This document shows positions 1 to 8,895 of a stretch of 64,000 nucleotides of DNA, piece after piece. The number at the start of each line of letters is the position of its first letter. Position 1 is the first letter of the stretch. The stretch comes from Bdellovibrionales bacterium (GTDB taxonomy: Bacteria > Bdellovibrionota > Bdellovibrionia > Bdellovibrionales > JAGQZY01), in the NCBI GenBank assembly GCA_019750295.1, contig JAIEOS010000059.1, positions 42,312-106,311 of the forward strand. The letters are read 5' to 3'. A program made the position numbers and the translations under genes. The notes below the pieces were generated by a model, which ran no database searches, was not told where the DNA came from, and saw only the letters and a list, made by a program, of their open reading frames with translations.

Positions 1-585
1 TTTGTATTTAATCACCCCATTTTATTGCCGGCCCTTTCTTTAGATATGGTCTCCGTATTATTCGGGGGAGTGACGGCGTTACTTCCTATATTTGCCGAAG
101 AAGTCCTATTTGTCGGGCCCAAGGGACTGGGAGCCTTGCGGGCCGCACCGGCAGTGGGTGCGGCGCTCATGAGTCTCTATTTGGCGCGCCATCAACTCAA
201 GGGCAGATCAGGTCACTGGTTGTTTTCTGCCGTTACTGGATTTGGAATCTGTATTTTGATCTTCGGCCTGAGCGAAAACTTTTATTTATCTCTTGGAGTT
301 CTCGCACTGAGCGGTTCGTTCGACAGTATAAGTATGGTGATTCGCTCATCGGCAGTGCAGTTTTTCTCTCCGGATCATATGCGGGGGAAAATTTCTGCAG
401 TGAATTCTATCTTTATAGGATCGTCCAATGAGCTGGGAGAACTCGAGTCGGGAATTGCGGCGAAAATTCTGGGAACCGTTCCCGCCGTTTATTTTGGTGG
501 AATCATTTGCCTGATCACCGTGGCCGTAGCCGCATGCGCCTCGCCGCGACTACGTATGCTCGACCTTAAGGACCTGGAAAAATAA
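1..585 (+). CDS. MFS transporter, C-terminal part (cut by window start)
   Basis: The frame is open from base 1, so this is the C-terminal half (about 194 residues) of a longer membrane protein whose start lies outside the window. It shows about five hydrophobic segments, a short cytoplasmic basic loop (LKGRSG) and the late stretch FFSPDHMRGKISAVNSIF, with the R-G-[KR]-[IV]-x-[AS]-x-N/F pattern usual in the MFS_3/EntS-like exporters. That family exports siderophores or drugs across the inner membrane by proton antiport; the substrate cannot be told from the sequence. It converges with the next gene, with only a short gap between the stops. Confidence 0.7.
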   Translation, partial: FVFNHPILLPALSLDMVSVLFGGVTALLPIFAEEVLFVGPKGLGALRAAPAVGAALMSLYLARHQLKGRSGHWLFSAVTGFGICILIFGLSENFYLSLGVLALSGSFDSISMVIRSSAVQFFSPDHMRGKISAVNSIFIGSSNELGELESGIAAKILGTVPAVYFGGIICLITVAVAACASPRLRMLDLKDLEK

Positions 586-601
586 CTAAAAGTCATTACG
601 A

Positions 602-898
602 CTATCGCTTTGTGGGCTCACCTGATGAGTTCGAAGATGGAACGGGATGGCGGTCTTTCGAATCGGAGAACTGAATCTTTCTATTCTTCATCATGATGTC
701 GTCTCGAGAGTCACTCCGATACGATTTTACAGAGATTGAGCTTTTATCATTGATACCCGTGCTCTCAGTGCTTTTCGTTCTCTCATTCGTTTTCGTGGCC
801 GACACTTCATCAGCGACGCTCGTTTCTATGGCATGAGCCGAGAGAATAAATAGGGAAGAAACAAACATGATCGTAAAAATTGTTAATAGAAATTTCAT
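602..898 (-). CDS. small secreted hypothetical protein
   Basis: A 98-residue protein with a clear signal peptide (Lys at 2, hydrophobic residues 3-20, cleavage expected after SAHA). The mature part is almost wholly polar: many Ser, Thr, Lys, Asp and Asn, no Cys, and no recognisable domain, so it is probably disordered in the periplasm or outside the cell. The start is supported by a strong GGAGG Shine-Dalgarno 8 nt upstream of the ATG. It lies just downstream of another small gene in the same direction, but a terminator separates the two. No function can be proposed. Confidence 0.6.
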   Translation of the reverse strand: MKFLLTIFTIMFVSSLFILSAHAIETSVADEVSATKTNERTKSTESTGINDKSSISVKSYRSDSRDDIMMKNRKIQFSDSKDRHPVPSSNSSGEPTKR

Positions 899-911
899 AA
901 CTATCCTCCAT

Positions 912-941
912 AAAAAAAAGGGGCGATAAATGCCCCCTTTT
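912..941 (-). terminator. rho-independent terminator of the 961-1200 gene
   Basis: On the minus strand a G/C stem (AAAAGGGGGC pairing with GCCCC and flanking T, loop of 7 nt) is followed by eight T. It lies 20 nt past the stop of the small gene at 961-1200 and before the Shine-Dalgarno of the gene at 602-898. Confidence 0.85.
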
Positions 942-960
942 AATTCATATGCACTGACTC

Positions 961-1200
961 TTATCGTTGCTGAGGAGTTTGTGCATTTTTGCGAGACTGA
1001 GTTTTATCTTCTCGACGAGAGGGAGCATCAATATCAGACTCATCTTCGAGATCTGAATCCATGTCATCGTCTTCGTACTGAGATGCTTTTTCTGACTTAC
1101 CGCCAGCAAATTGTTGATCTTTTGATCCCGCAAACCGTTGGTTCTCTGCATCGTGAGAGCTCATCTTCTTGTTTTGATTCTGTGAATCTCTTTTTTCCAT
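961..1200 (-). CDS. small highly charged, probably disordered protein
   Basis: A 79-residue protein with no hydrophobic segment. It is rich in Gln, Lys, Ser and Asp, with an acidic centre (EDDDMDSDLEDESD, about residues 43-56) and a basic tail. A good Shine-Dalgarno (AAAGGAG) stands 5 nt before the ATG, a near-perfect 22-bp dyad lies immediately upstream of it, and a strong terminator follows, so it is a complete single-gene transcription unit. The composition resembles small stress-type hydrophilic proteins, but no family is recognised. The gene at 17031-17252 is similar in size and character. Confidence 0.6.
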   Translation of the reverse strand: MEKRDSQNQNKKMSSHDAENQRFAGSKDQQFAGGKSEKASQYEDDDMDSDLEDESDIDAPSRREDKTQSRKNAQTPQQR

Positions 1201-1211
1201 AAAAACTCCTT

Positions 1212-1233
1212 TGACGTAAATCCATTTGCGTCA
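1212..1233. promoter_or_regulatory. near-perfect 22-bp dyad upstream of small gene
   Basis: TGACGTAAAT and ATTTGCGTCA face each other across a CC centre and pair at 9 of 10 positions. The dyad starts next to the Shine-Dalgarno of the 961-1200 gene, so it could be an operator or a leader hairpin. Confidence 0.5.
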
Positions 1234-1373
1234 TCTCGTCGAACGTGAAGTTCAAGACTCGAGATAACATGGCATCAGGTTGTGCAACGAACAGGCCATG
1301 CTCGATAACGACTAAATTCGACCCAAATTGAATTTAAAACGGTTTAATAGGAGGGTCTCAATTTTCTGTTTAC

Positions 1374-1400
1374 AAATCGCCACGGGCTCCGGGGCGATTT
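1374..1400. terminator. hairpin downstream of the Bcr/CflA exporter gene
   Basis: AAATCGCC and GGCGATTT form a perfect 8-bp stem with an 11-nt loop, 40 nt beyond the stop of the leftward exporter gene. The T run on the minus strand is poor; on the plus strand TTTT follows. The remaining DNA from 1234 to 1373 shows no gene. Confidence 0.5.
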
Positions 1401-1440
1401 TCCCAAAAATCAAAGTGGAAAATTTTTGGAATCAATAGGT

Positions 1441-2649
1441 CTAGGTGGTAATGATTTGGCGCGAAATTTTTCGGCGACCTACCAGCAATATGCAAAGTGC
1501 CAAAGTTGAAGTGGTCGCCATCACAACGACGATAGGAAATATGTCTCGAACACCGAGAACCCCTACAACCGTGGATGCGAGGGCGCCAATACCCATTTGT
1601 ATAAATCCCATAAGAGCGGATGCACTCCCGGCTGTTTTTCCAAAGGGGGCCATGGCGAGAGCGGTGGAGTTCGGATTGGTTAAGCCGAGACACGAAAGAA
1701 TGGTAAAGAGAAAAACAACTGTTCCCACAACACCAATCCAACGCATTGAGGTCAGCCAGCATAAACAGATGGCCGCGACGACCTGTAAGATAAAACCAAA
1801 CTGCAGCACTTGTTCATTTTTGTATTTTTTTAATAAAAGAATATTAAGCTGACTACAACCGATAAGCCCAGCGGCGATAAAGGCAAAGATCCAGCTGTAG
1901 GTTTGTGCGCTCAGACCGAAAACGTCCATAAAAATAATCGGCGAACCCGCGAGATAAGTGAAGAGCCCAGAAAACGCGACCGCTCCCGAAAACACGTAGG
2001 TATAGAACTGAGGTTCCCTTAAGATTTTTCCGAAAGTTTTAAATATGGGCCCCAGTTTTAAGGAAACGGAGGGGTCCGCCTTATGACTTTCAGGAAGCAG
2101 TGTTGATACCGTGAGAAGAAGGAGAGCGGCGATGACGGCCAGAGCGATAAAAACAGAGTGCCAACCAAAGTAAGTGGAAATGTAGCCACCTGCTGTCGGG
2201 GCTAATAAAGGAGATACTCCGAGAATAAGAACCAAAAGAGAGAGGACCTTGGCGCTTTCTTGCGTCGAGAATAAATCTCTCACCATAGCCATTGTTGCCA
2301 CACCAGCGGCGCAACCGCCGATGGCCTGCAAGAAACGTATACAGATAAGAACTTCAATCGATTGCGCCAACAAACAGCCCAGCGAAGATATAATATAAAG
2401 AGCGAGTCCGACACATAAAGGTTTCTTTCTTCCGAAACGATCGAGAAGGGGCCCGTAGAACAATTGCCCCAACGAAAGGCCAATGAAGTAACTTGATAAC
2501 GAAAGAGAAACGCTGGCGACCGTCGTATTAAAATCTTTCGCGATCTCCGGGAATGCCGGGAGATACATATCAATGGAAAAAGGGCTTAGCGCAGTTAAAG
2601 AGCCTAAGATAAGAATGATTAGAGATTTTTTGGGAATCGCCTCAGACAT
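1441..2649 (-). CDS. Bcr/CflA family multidrug efflux MFS transporter
   Basis: A 402-residue inner-membrane protein with about twelve hydrophobic helices, the length usual for 12-TM drug:proton antiporters. The N-terminus has the family signature SPFSIDMYLPAFPEIA (about residues 22-37), and motif A runs from G61 to K76 (GQLFYGPLLDRFGRKK). The family exports bicyclomycin, chloramphenicol and related compounds; the substrate here is not determinable. The start lies 15 nt after the stop of the alkC-like gene in the same direction, so the two are probably one operon, although a Shine-Dalgarno is weak. Confidence 0.88.
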   Translation of the reverse strand: MSEAIPKKSLIILILGSLTALSPFSIDMYLPAFPEIAKDFNTTVASVSLSLSSYFIGLSLGQLFYGPLLDRFGRKKPLCVGLALYIISSLGCLLAQSIEVLICIRFLQAIGGCAAGVATMAMVRDLFSTQESAKVLSLLVLILGVSPLLAPTAGGYISTYFGWHSVFIALAVIAALLLLTVSTLLPESHKADPSVSLKLGPIFKTFGKILREPQFYTYVFSGAVAFSGLFTYLAGSPIIFMDVFGLSAQTYSWIFAFIAAGLIGCSQLNILLLKKYKNEQVLQFGFILQVVAAICLCWLTSMRWIGVVGTVVFLFTILSCLGLTNPNSTALAMAPFGKTAGSASALMGFIQMGIGALASTVVGVLGVRDIFPIVVVMATTSTLALCILLVGRRKISRQIITT

Positions 2650-2664
2650 TGAGCGTCGCTTTCT

Positions 2665-3744
2665 TTATTTAACATTGAAGGTTTTTGAGGCTTTAGTTTG
2701 GCCGTTGATAATAATATCAATACGATGCTGACCCGGGTAGTGAATTCGTGTGGTCATTTGCTTTAGGGAGTGTTTCTTTTTTATCGAATGTTTGCCCTCA
2801 CTAAAGAGTAACTCTTTGATTTTAAAAACTTTCTTAGATGTTGATCCATTTTTTTTAAGGTAATGAATGGCGTACTCCACCCGAAGGGTCCGAGTTTCGC
2901 GACTTTTATAATCAAGATCAAATGAAAATTCGAAATCGCCCCCTATCCTAAAGGGCTTCTCAGAGACGTAAAGTTGGGGAACCGAAACGTGCTTTACCGA
3001 GCTCAGTCCAAAAATTTCTAGAGCTTTTTGGTCTCCTCTTTTTAACAGGGTACGCAAGCCATGTTTTAAAATCCAGTCCGTGCCTACACTTTTGCCGATC
3101 CACTGGCGAGCCACTTTTAAAACGAGATCGGGGTGGTCTTTGGCAATGTCGTTGAGATTATTAGCGACGCTTTTTCGAACGTATAGCGATTTGTCGTCTT
3201 TAAGATTGTTTAAAATTTTAAGAACCGGAGACGGATCCTCAATAAAGACTCGAAGCTTAAAGGACCAGGGGAGTCGAGGCCTGCATCCTTCGGAGGAGAG
3301 CCGACGGACGTGTTCGTTCTTGTCCGACGACCACTTGAGGAGAAGAGGCATCATCGCTTCTGGATCTTGAGCAATAAAGGGACGTATTGCGAATTCCGAA
3401 GATATAAAGGGAGTGAAAAACTTGAGAGCCTCAATCGAAGTTTTCCAGTTTTTAAGTCCGTGGACTTCCACGAAATCAGGAAATAGAAGAGCGCCTAATC
3501 CTTTAACGTGGGGGATCGTCTTTTTTAAAACGTTAATTTTTTCTTCGTATTTCCCTGGAACAAAGTCAAAAAGCAGCTGGGCTATTTTGCGAATACGTTG
3601 TTTGAGCTCTAGATCTGACCAGGTCGAATCAAGGACTGTTCTATTAAACTTTTTCGTATCAAATGGGCCACAATTTTTTTTGATCTGGAGCGAGAGATTT
3701 TCGACAAAACTTCGATCTAAATAATTCTTTAAAAGTTCGGCCAT
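2665..3744 (-). CDS. alkC: AlkC-type DNA alkylation repair glycosylase
   Basis: A 359-residue HEAT-like repeat protein (about residues 1-250) with the strongly conserved segment SSEGCRPRLPW at 150-160, typical of the AlkC/AlkD superfamily. It is followed by a beta-rich C-terminal domain (about 255-359) that fits the Ig-like domain found on some AlkC proteins. The family removes positively charged alkylated bases such as 3-methyladenine by a non-base-flipping mechanism. The ATG has a GGAG Shine-Dalgarno at 6 nt. A perfect 10-bp inverted repeat ends beside this Shine-Dalgarno and may control expression. The gene probably leads an operon with the downstream drug exporter. Confidence 0.82.
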   Translation of the reverse strand: MAELLKNYLDRSFVENLSLQIKKNCGPFDTKKFNRTVLDSTWSDLELKQRIRKIAQLLFDFVPGKYEEKINVLKKTIPHVKGLGALLFPDFVEVHGLKNWKTSIEALKFFTPFISSEFAIRPFIAQDPEAMMPLLLKWSSDKNEHVRRLSSEGCRPRLPWSFKLRVFIEDPSPVLKILNNLKDDKSLYVRKSVANNLNDIAKDHPDLVLKVARQWIGKSVGTDWILKHGLRTLLKRGDQKALEIFGLSSVKHVSVPQLYVSEKPFRIGGDFEFSFDLDYKSRETRTLRVEYAIHYLKKNGSTSKKVFKIKELLFSEGKHSIKKKHSLKQMTTRIHYPGQHRIDIIINGQTKASKTFNVK

Positions 3745-3752
3745 ACTCTGCT

Positions 3753-3783
3753 CCGCGAATCGCTGTTATTCATCGATTCGCGG
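3753..3783. promoter_or_regulatory. perfect 10-bp inverted repeat before alkC
   Basis: CCGCGAATCG and CGATTCGCGG are exact inverses separated by 11 nt. The dyad lies between the end of the ankyrin gene and the alkC start, its alkC-proximal arm abutting the Shine-Dalgarno. There is no T run on either strand, so it reads better as an operator or an SD-masking hairpin than as a terminator. Confidence 0.6.
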
Positions 3784-3800
3784 CCTAAGTAAAGGGAAAA

Positions 3801-6035
3801 TTATCCACCAACTCCGTCGAGAGTGGCGATGATCATCTTGAGATGAGAAGCCCTAAATTCCAGGACTCTCAGCAGGCGTACTTTTTGATCAATTTGCCGT
3901 TCGAGATCTTGAATGGCCACGTTCTTTGGTGGATTCTGTTTCTTCAGTTCTTCCAGAGTGACGCGAAGCTGTTGAAGCTTTTCAGCTTCGCCTTTGATGT
4001 CCAGCTCCACTAAATGGAGTTCGTACTTCTTTTCTTCCTTCGCTGTATATTTGTCTTTGTTTACAGCCTTCAACGGTGGGTTAAACTGAAGAAGAAGTTG
4101 AAGTTCGTCCACATCGTTGACCAAATGTAGGGGTGTGCTTTGGGTAACAAACTCTTTTTGCCCAAGATTTATCCCTTTAGCTAACAACTGACTCAATAAT
4201 TTTTTGGGACCTGCAGGGTAGACGCCGTCGAAAGGAGTATTGAATTGGGGGAGAAGGAGATGGAGAGCATTTTTTCCATCAACTGTCGTCCAGTTCACGT
4301 CAGCTCCAAGCTCGGTAATCTTCATGATCAGACTCTCGGTGTCTTGGGAAGCCATAATCGATGAGTCTAAATAGCGTTGAATCAGCACAGCGAAAAAAGA
4401 TTTTTTATCCATCCGCAACTGATTGAAATTGCCATTGTATCTTGCGAGGAGCTCAAGAGCCTCCGTGGATTTTACGTAAAATACGGCATTCTGTTTATTT
4501 TGATCCAAGGAATTAGGATCGAGTTGCCGCTCTAAGAACTGCTGAGCAATGCTGAGATGATTGTTGCGAAGGGCTTCCATGAGGTAGTTCTCTCCGCTGG
4601 CTTTGTGCGCCCATTTAAAATCAGCGCCACTCTCGAGGATGTAATTGACGAGCTCTGCATTTCCAAGAGCAATAAAGTTGGACATTGCTGTGTAGCCTCT
4701 ATTGTCTTCGACGTTGAGCGAGGCTTTATTTTGGACGAGCGGTTCGGCGACAGCACGGCTACGGGCTTTGCTAAGAACAGTTTGTCCCTTGTTGTCCTGG
4801 GAGTTGGGATTGGCGCCCGCATCTATAAGGATCTGGGTGCGCGCCAGGAGATCTTTGGCGACAGCGACAGATAGGGGAGTGTCGCCATTCACGTCTTTTT
4901 CATCCCTCGCAAATCCGCGCGCAATCGCCCGCGTCAGTTGTTGATCTGTTCCTTGAGAGGCGAGAAGGTGCATTACCGTTTGCTGAGCCTGGTTCCGCTC
5001 GTTGAACTTCTGCACACGCTCGATCAGTCGGTCCACCACACTTGCGTTTTGTTTCTCGATAGCGACGTGAAGGGCGGTCGTCGCTGATGGGCGAAGGTCC
5101 ACCATTGCATTATTATCTAAAAGCAAATGGATCGTTGGGCTTAAATTGGAACTGATCGCTTGGAGCAACGGAGTCTCGGAGAGGTGGTTTAACTCATTCA
5201 CATTTACTTTATGAGTCACAATCAGTGCTCGCGCCAACGATTCGTGCTTTTTAGAGATCGCCAGATAAAGTGCCGAGTTCCCTTGTTGATCTTTGATTTG
5301 ATGATCAATTCCGCTGGCAAGTAAAAATTCTAGCGTTGATTGATCGACATCACTATTGATGGCGACAAGGAAAGACTTTTGTCCGTTTTGCATGGGGATA
5401 TTGATATCCACCTTCTTGTCGACGAAGAGCTTAATGTGAGCGGCGCTTTTTCTCCGGAGTGCAACGTGAAACGCGGTTTCTCCATTGGCATTATAGGATT
5501 TATCATCAGTAAGGCCGCTCAGAATTAAATAGGCTGCAACTTTGGGATATCTAATAAAGATTTCATCATTCTGAAGAGCGTGATGAAGTGGAGTTTCTCC
5601 CGACGAGTTTTTAACATTAATGTCGGCGCCCGCCTCAACAAGAGTTTTAACGACCGCAAAATTTCCGTTTTTTGAAGATGCGAAGAACAGAGAGGAGCTT
5701 CGCAGAGCCATCCAAATGGGAAGGGCTGGTGCAGATTGCCCAAATTCTTTTAAAGGAACATTCACATCGATTTTACCAAGTTGGATATCACGTTTAACAC
5801 ACGCGGCGTCTCCGAAGCGAATGTCGCGAATAAAAATTTCTACCCAAGATGAACTCGGCCCAATCGGTCCCGGCGATGCGCACTTTTCTTCCGAGAGGGG
5901 AATGTTAAAATCATCGGGATTAAATAATCCATCGGGAAGGGCTAGAGGGGGCGGGTTGCCGCCACCACCGTCACCACTTTTACAAGCCGTTAAAAACAAC
6001 AAACTGGCGATAAAAAGGGCCAATAATCTAACCAT
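3801..6035 (-). CDS. ankyrin-repeat lipoprotein
   Basis: About 744 residues from the chosen ATG. An upstream ATG would add 30 residues before the signal peptide and is less likely; the chosen start has AAAGGA at 9 nt and gives the lipoprotein signal MVRLLALFIASLLFLTAC with lipobox LTAC. A Gly/Pro-rich spacer follows, then at least fourteen ankyrin-like repeats (for example VKTLVEAGADINVKNSSGET and LARTQILIDAGANPNSQDNK), and a charged coiled-coil C-terminus (roughly the last 90 residues, rich in Glu, Lys, Leu). It is expected to be membrane-anchored in the cell envelope and to act as a protein-binding scaffold; the partner is unknown. It lies upstream of alkC in the same direction but is separated by a long dyad. 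Confidence 0.85.
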   Translation of the reverse strand: MVRLLALFIASLLFLTACKSGDGGGGNPPPLALPDGLFNPDDFNIPLSEEKCASPGPIGPSSSWVEIFIRDIRFGDAACVKRDIQLGKIDVNVPLKEFGQSAPALPIWMALRSSSLFFASSKNGNFAVVKTLVEAGADINVKNSSGETPLHHALQNDEIFIRYPKVAAYLILSGLTDDKSYNANGETAFHVALRRKSAAHIKLFVDKKVDINIPMQNGQKSFLVAINSDVDQSTLEFLLASGIDHQIKDQQGNSALYLAISKKHESLARALIVTHKVNVNELNHLSETPLLQAISSNLSPTIHLLLDNNAMVDLRPSATTALHVAIEKQNASVVDRLIERVQKFNERNQAQQTVMHLLASQGTDQQLTRAIARGFARDEKDVNGDTPLSVAVAKDLLARTQILIDAGANPNSQDNKGQTVLSKARSRAVAEPLVQNKASLNVEDNRGYTAMSNFIALGNAELVNYILESGADFKWAHKASGENYLMEALRNNHLSIAQQFLERQLDPNSLDQNKQNAVFYVKSTEALELLARYNGNFNQLRMDKKSFFAVLIQRYLDSSIMASQDTESLIMKITELGADVNWTTVDGKNALHLLLPQFNTPFDGVYPAGPKKLLSQLLAKGINLGQKEFVTQSTPLHLVNDVDELQLLLQFNPPLKAVNKDKYTAKEEKKYELHLVELDIKGEAEKLQQLRVTLEELKKQNPPKNVAIQDLERQIDQKVRLLRVLEFRASHLKMIIATLDGVGG

Positions 6036-6204
6036 GAACTTAAATCCTTTGTAGGAGTTGACGAGTTTATAAATGTTTCGTTGGCAAAAAGAAATGGCCT
6101 TGAAGGCATCTGGTAATCGATTCACTCACTTAAGGTTTTCGCCGGTCAAAACAAGCAAATTAACTGTTTTCGCGGCCTAAAATTATAAATTCTACAATAG
6201 ATCG

Positions 6205-7257
6205 TTAAAGGGCATGGGCTTGAGACGTATTGAGTTGCCCGCAGGCGGCCAAGATCTGATCTCCTTTGGTCGTTCGGATCAAAGTTGGAATTTTATACTC
6301 GTCCAGATAGGACTTAAATTTTAAAACGTCCTCATCGGAGGGGCGCTCGTATTTCGCGCTGGGGAAGGGGTTAAACGGAATCAGGTTAACGTACGCTTTT
6401 TTGCCTTTTAAAAGTTCACCGGTCGTTCGAGCATCCCTCTCGCTGTCATTAAAGCCTTTGATGAGCAGGTATTCGTAAGTGACGAAGCGTTTTTTTCCCG
6501 TCGGTATCGCGTTCACTCTTTCTATGACACTCGCCAAAGGAAAGCGGCGGTTGATCGGAATCAACTCATTTCGTTTTTCCGTAAACGGAGAGTGGAGGGA
6601 TAGAGCGATATTCACGTCCGGCATCTCTGCTTTCCAGCGCTCGAGGCCGGGAAGATAACCAGACGTGGAGATCGTAATTTTATGATCCGCAAGACTCAGT
6701 CCGTGTTGGGAAATAAAGATCTCTGCAGAGTCCCTGACCGCATCAAAGTTATGAAGAGGTTCTCCTTGTCCCATGTAGACGATGTTAAGAATACGATCGT
6801 CATCAGGACGTTTTTCACTCAACCAGAGTTGAGCCTGGAGGAACTGCCCGATAATTTCGTCTGTAGAGAGGTGTCTTTTAAATCCTTGTTCGCCGGTGAA
6901 GCAGAACGAACAATTCATCGCGCAACCCACCTGCGAGGATAGGCAAATCGTATACTTGTTCTGAAACGGGATGAGTACGGTTTCAACCTTTTGCTGGTCG
7001 TGGAGTTGAAATAAAAACTTTACGGTTTTGTCGTGCGATTCTCGAACCGTATGGATTTCCGGAAGATCAAAGTGGAATTTTTCGCGAACAAAGGTTTTGG
7101 CTTTTTCGGTAAAATTATGAATCTGACAAAAATCACGTCTTTTCTTTTTATAATACCAATTGTAAAGGTGCCGAGACGTGTCCGGCACGAGTTGATGAGA
7201 GCCACAAAGTTTTTGTAACTCTCTAAATGTATGTCGATAAAAAGATGTTTTTACCAA
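6205..7257 (-). CDS. rlmN: 23S rRNA (adenine2503-C2)-methyltransferase RlmN-like
   Basis: A 350-residue radical-SAM enzyme. The CxxxCxxC cluster ligands are C112, C116 and C119 (CAMNCSFC), and the second catalytic cysteine sits in the C-terminal AACGQL motif (about C339), as in RlmN. The glycine-rich SAM motif reads MGQGEP (163-167) where many RlmN proteins have MGMGEP. Family members methylate C2 of A2503 in 23S rRNA and often A37 of some tRNAs. The only usable start is a TTG that overlaps the stop of the upstream SDR gene by 7 nt, so translation is probably coupled. No Shine-Dalgarno is obvious. Confidence 0.88.
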   Translation of the reverse strand: MVKTSFYRHTFRELQKLCGSHQLVPDTSRHLYNWYYKKKRRDFCQIHNFTEKAKTFVREKFHFDLPEIHTVRESHDKTVKFLFQLHDQQKVETVLIPFQNKYTICLSSQVGCAMNCSFCFTGEQGFKRHLSTDEIIGQFLQAQLWLSEKRPDDDRILNIVYMGQGEPLHNFDAVRDSAEIFISQHGLSLADHKITISTSGYLPGLERWKAEMPDVNIALSLHSPFTEKRNELIPINRRFPLASVIERVNAIPTGKKRFVTYEYLLIKGFNDSERDARTTGELLKGKKAYVNLIPFNPFPSAKYERPSDEDVLKFKSYLDEYKIPTLIRTTKGDQILAACGQLNTSQAHAL

Positions 7258-7931
7258 GGCAGTTCAATCCCACGGTAGTTGACAAAAGCTCCGCTGTCGT
7301 ACTTTTGCGGCTCTAGAATAACATGGAGCAGACCTTTCACAGAGGTCTCCATGGTAATTTGGGCATTTGGTCCACCCATATCGGTTTGCACCCATCCCGG
7401 ATGTAAACAAAGTGTTTTAACCTGGGGATAGTCAATGCTCAGTGACTTCGTAAACATATTGAGTGCTGTTTTCGACATGCGATAAGCATAGTAAGCGCCA
7501 CCTGAGTTATCTTTAATGGACCCCATGAGGCTCGACATGTTCGCTACAACTGGAGTTGGACTTTTTAAAAGAAGCGGCATTAATTTTTGCGTCACTGCGA
7601 TCGGCGCCAGGACATTCACTTTAAAAGTATCCTCAATTTTTCTGAGAGAAAGCTCTTCGAAGCTGTCTTCGCCATCTAAAAGGACGCCGGCATTATTAAT
7701 GAGGACGTCGACCGACTTTATTTGGGCCACAGCTTGAATGATACTCTGCTCTTGAGTGACGTCGACGTCTTGAATTTTGAGTTGAGATGGATACTGGTTT
7801 TGGAGATTTTCAAGATCCGTAGATTTGCTAGGGTTTCGAACCCAAGCGATTACATTTTTCTTAAGGGCGAGAAGTTGGCGCGTGTATTCCAAACCAATTC
7901 CACGTCCGGCTCCGGTGATTAAAAAAGTCAT
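7251..7931 (-). CDS. SDR family NAD(P)-dependent oxidoreductase
   Basis: A 226-residue classical short-chain dehydrogenase. The cofactor motif TGAGRGIG is at residues 6-13, NNAG at 79-82, the catalytic Ser near 133-134, and the YxxxK pair at Y150 and K154. It resembles the carbonyl-reductase/CsgA-like SDRs, but the substrate is unknown. A GGAGG Shine-Dalgarno stands 6 nt before the ATG. The gene overlaps rlmN by 7 nt and follows the pirin gene after 61 nt, suggesting one leftward transcription unit. Confidence 0.85.
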   Translation of the reverse strand: MTFLITGAGRGIGLEYTRQLLALKKNVIAWVRNPSKSTDLENLQNQYPSQLKIQDVDVTQEQSIIQAVAQIKSVDVLINNAGVLLDGEDSFEELSLRKIEDTFKVNVLAPIAVTQKLMPLLLKSPTPVVANMSSLMGSIKDNSGGAYYAYRMSKTALNMFTKSLSIDYPQVKTLCLHPGWVQTDMGGPNAQITMETSVKGLLHVILEPQKYDSGAFVNYRGIELPW

Positions 7932-7992
7932 AGTTGGCCTCCATGACCGTGGAAGCTACGTTAAACTGACATCAAGTAAAAGAAGCACTCCG

Positions 7993-8893
7993 TCAAAGAG
8001 GAGTGCCTTTGGGGTTTTGCAAGCCGTCGGTAGGGAGAGGGATAAATTCTTGATCATCTCCGGGAATGGAGGGAAATCGTTCACTATTGCCAGGTCCAAG
8101 GCTCCATTGCTGTTGAGCTTCAGCTAATCTCTGCTCGGAGCTGGAAACGAGATTCCAGTAAATAAATCGCGGCCCGACGGTAGCGCCACCAAGGAACAAA
8201 ACCCTCGCGTCGGAAGTCGCTTCGATTTCAATATCTTCAGTGGATTCACCGACAGCCAGCGAATTTTTCTCTACGATTTGTCCATTCATTTTTAAACTTC
8301 CTTGGATCACGTAAACCGCGCCTTCACGATTCTCGGTGGGGAAAGTGAATTTGATGTCTTTGTTGATCGTAGAGTCGATATAGAAAAGATCGGAGTGAAC
8401 TTTTACAGGACTCTCATGACCGAGAGCTTTGCCTAACAATAATTTATAAACAACTCCCTGTTTCTCAAATTCAGGAAGAGTGTCGGCCGGGTGGTGAGCA
8501 AAGGTGGGCTCGGTTTCCTCGTGCTCTTGAGGAAGAGCCACCCAACACTGAATTCCTTCAATGCGGGATCCACTTTGACGAAGCTCCGTCGGAGTTCTCT
8601 CCGAGTGCACAATACCTCGACCGGCCGTCATCCAGTTGATCGCTCCAGGTTCAATCACTTGTAATGACCCGAGACTATCTCGGTGCTCAATCATTCCTTC
8701 GAAGAGATAAGTCACTGTGGCTAAACCGATGTGAGGATGGGGACGCACATCCATCCCGTGACCGGGAGGAAGCTGCGCGGGCCCCATATGATCAAAAAAA
8801 AATAAACGGACCCACCATGCGATGAGAATGATAGGGAAGGAGGCGTCTTACGGAAAACCCGCCGAGGTCTCTATCTCGAGCCGTGATAATCAT
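7993..8893 (-). pseudogene. pirin family protein, disrupted by a frameshift
   Basis: The main reading frame (from 8787 down) starts at DHMGPAQ and carries the pirin/cupin core, including PHPHIGLATVTYLF and WMTAGRGIVHSER with its metal-binding His residues. The usual N-terminus is missing from that frame but is present in the next one: from the ATG at 8893 it reads DRDLGGFSVRRLLPY and then MVGPFIFF, the conserved lead-in to FD(H/Q)MGPA. The frames meet in a run of nine T (minus strand, 8794-8802); eight T would join them. So the gene has a one-base insertion, a sequencing error, or slippage. Its ATG lies 2 nt after the previous stop, with AGGA overlapping that stop. Pirins are Fe-binding cupins, some with quercetinase activity. 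Confidence 0.8.
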
Positions 8894-8895
8894 TT

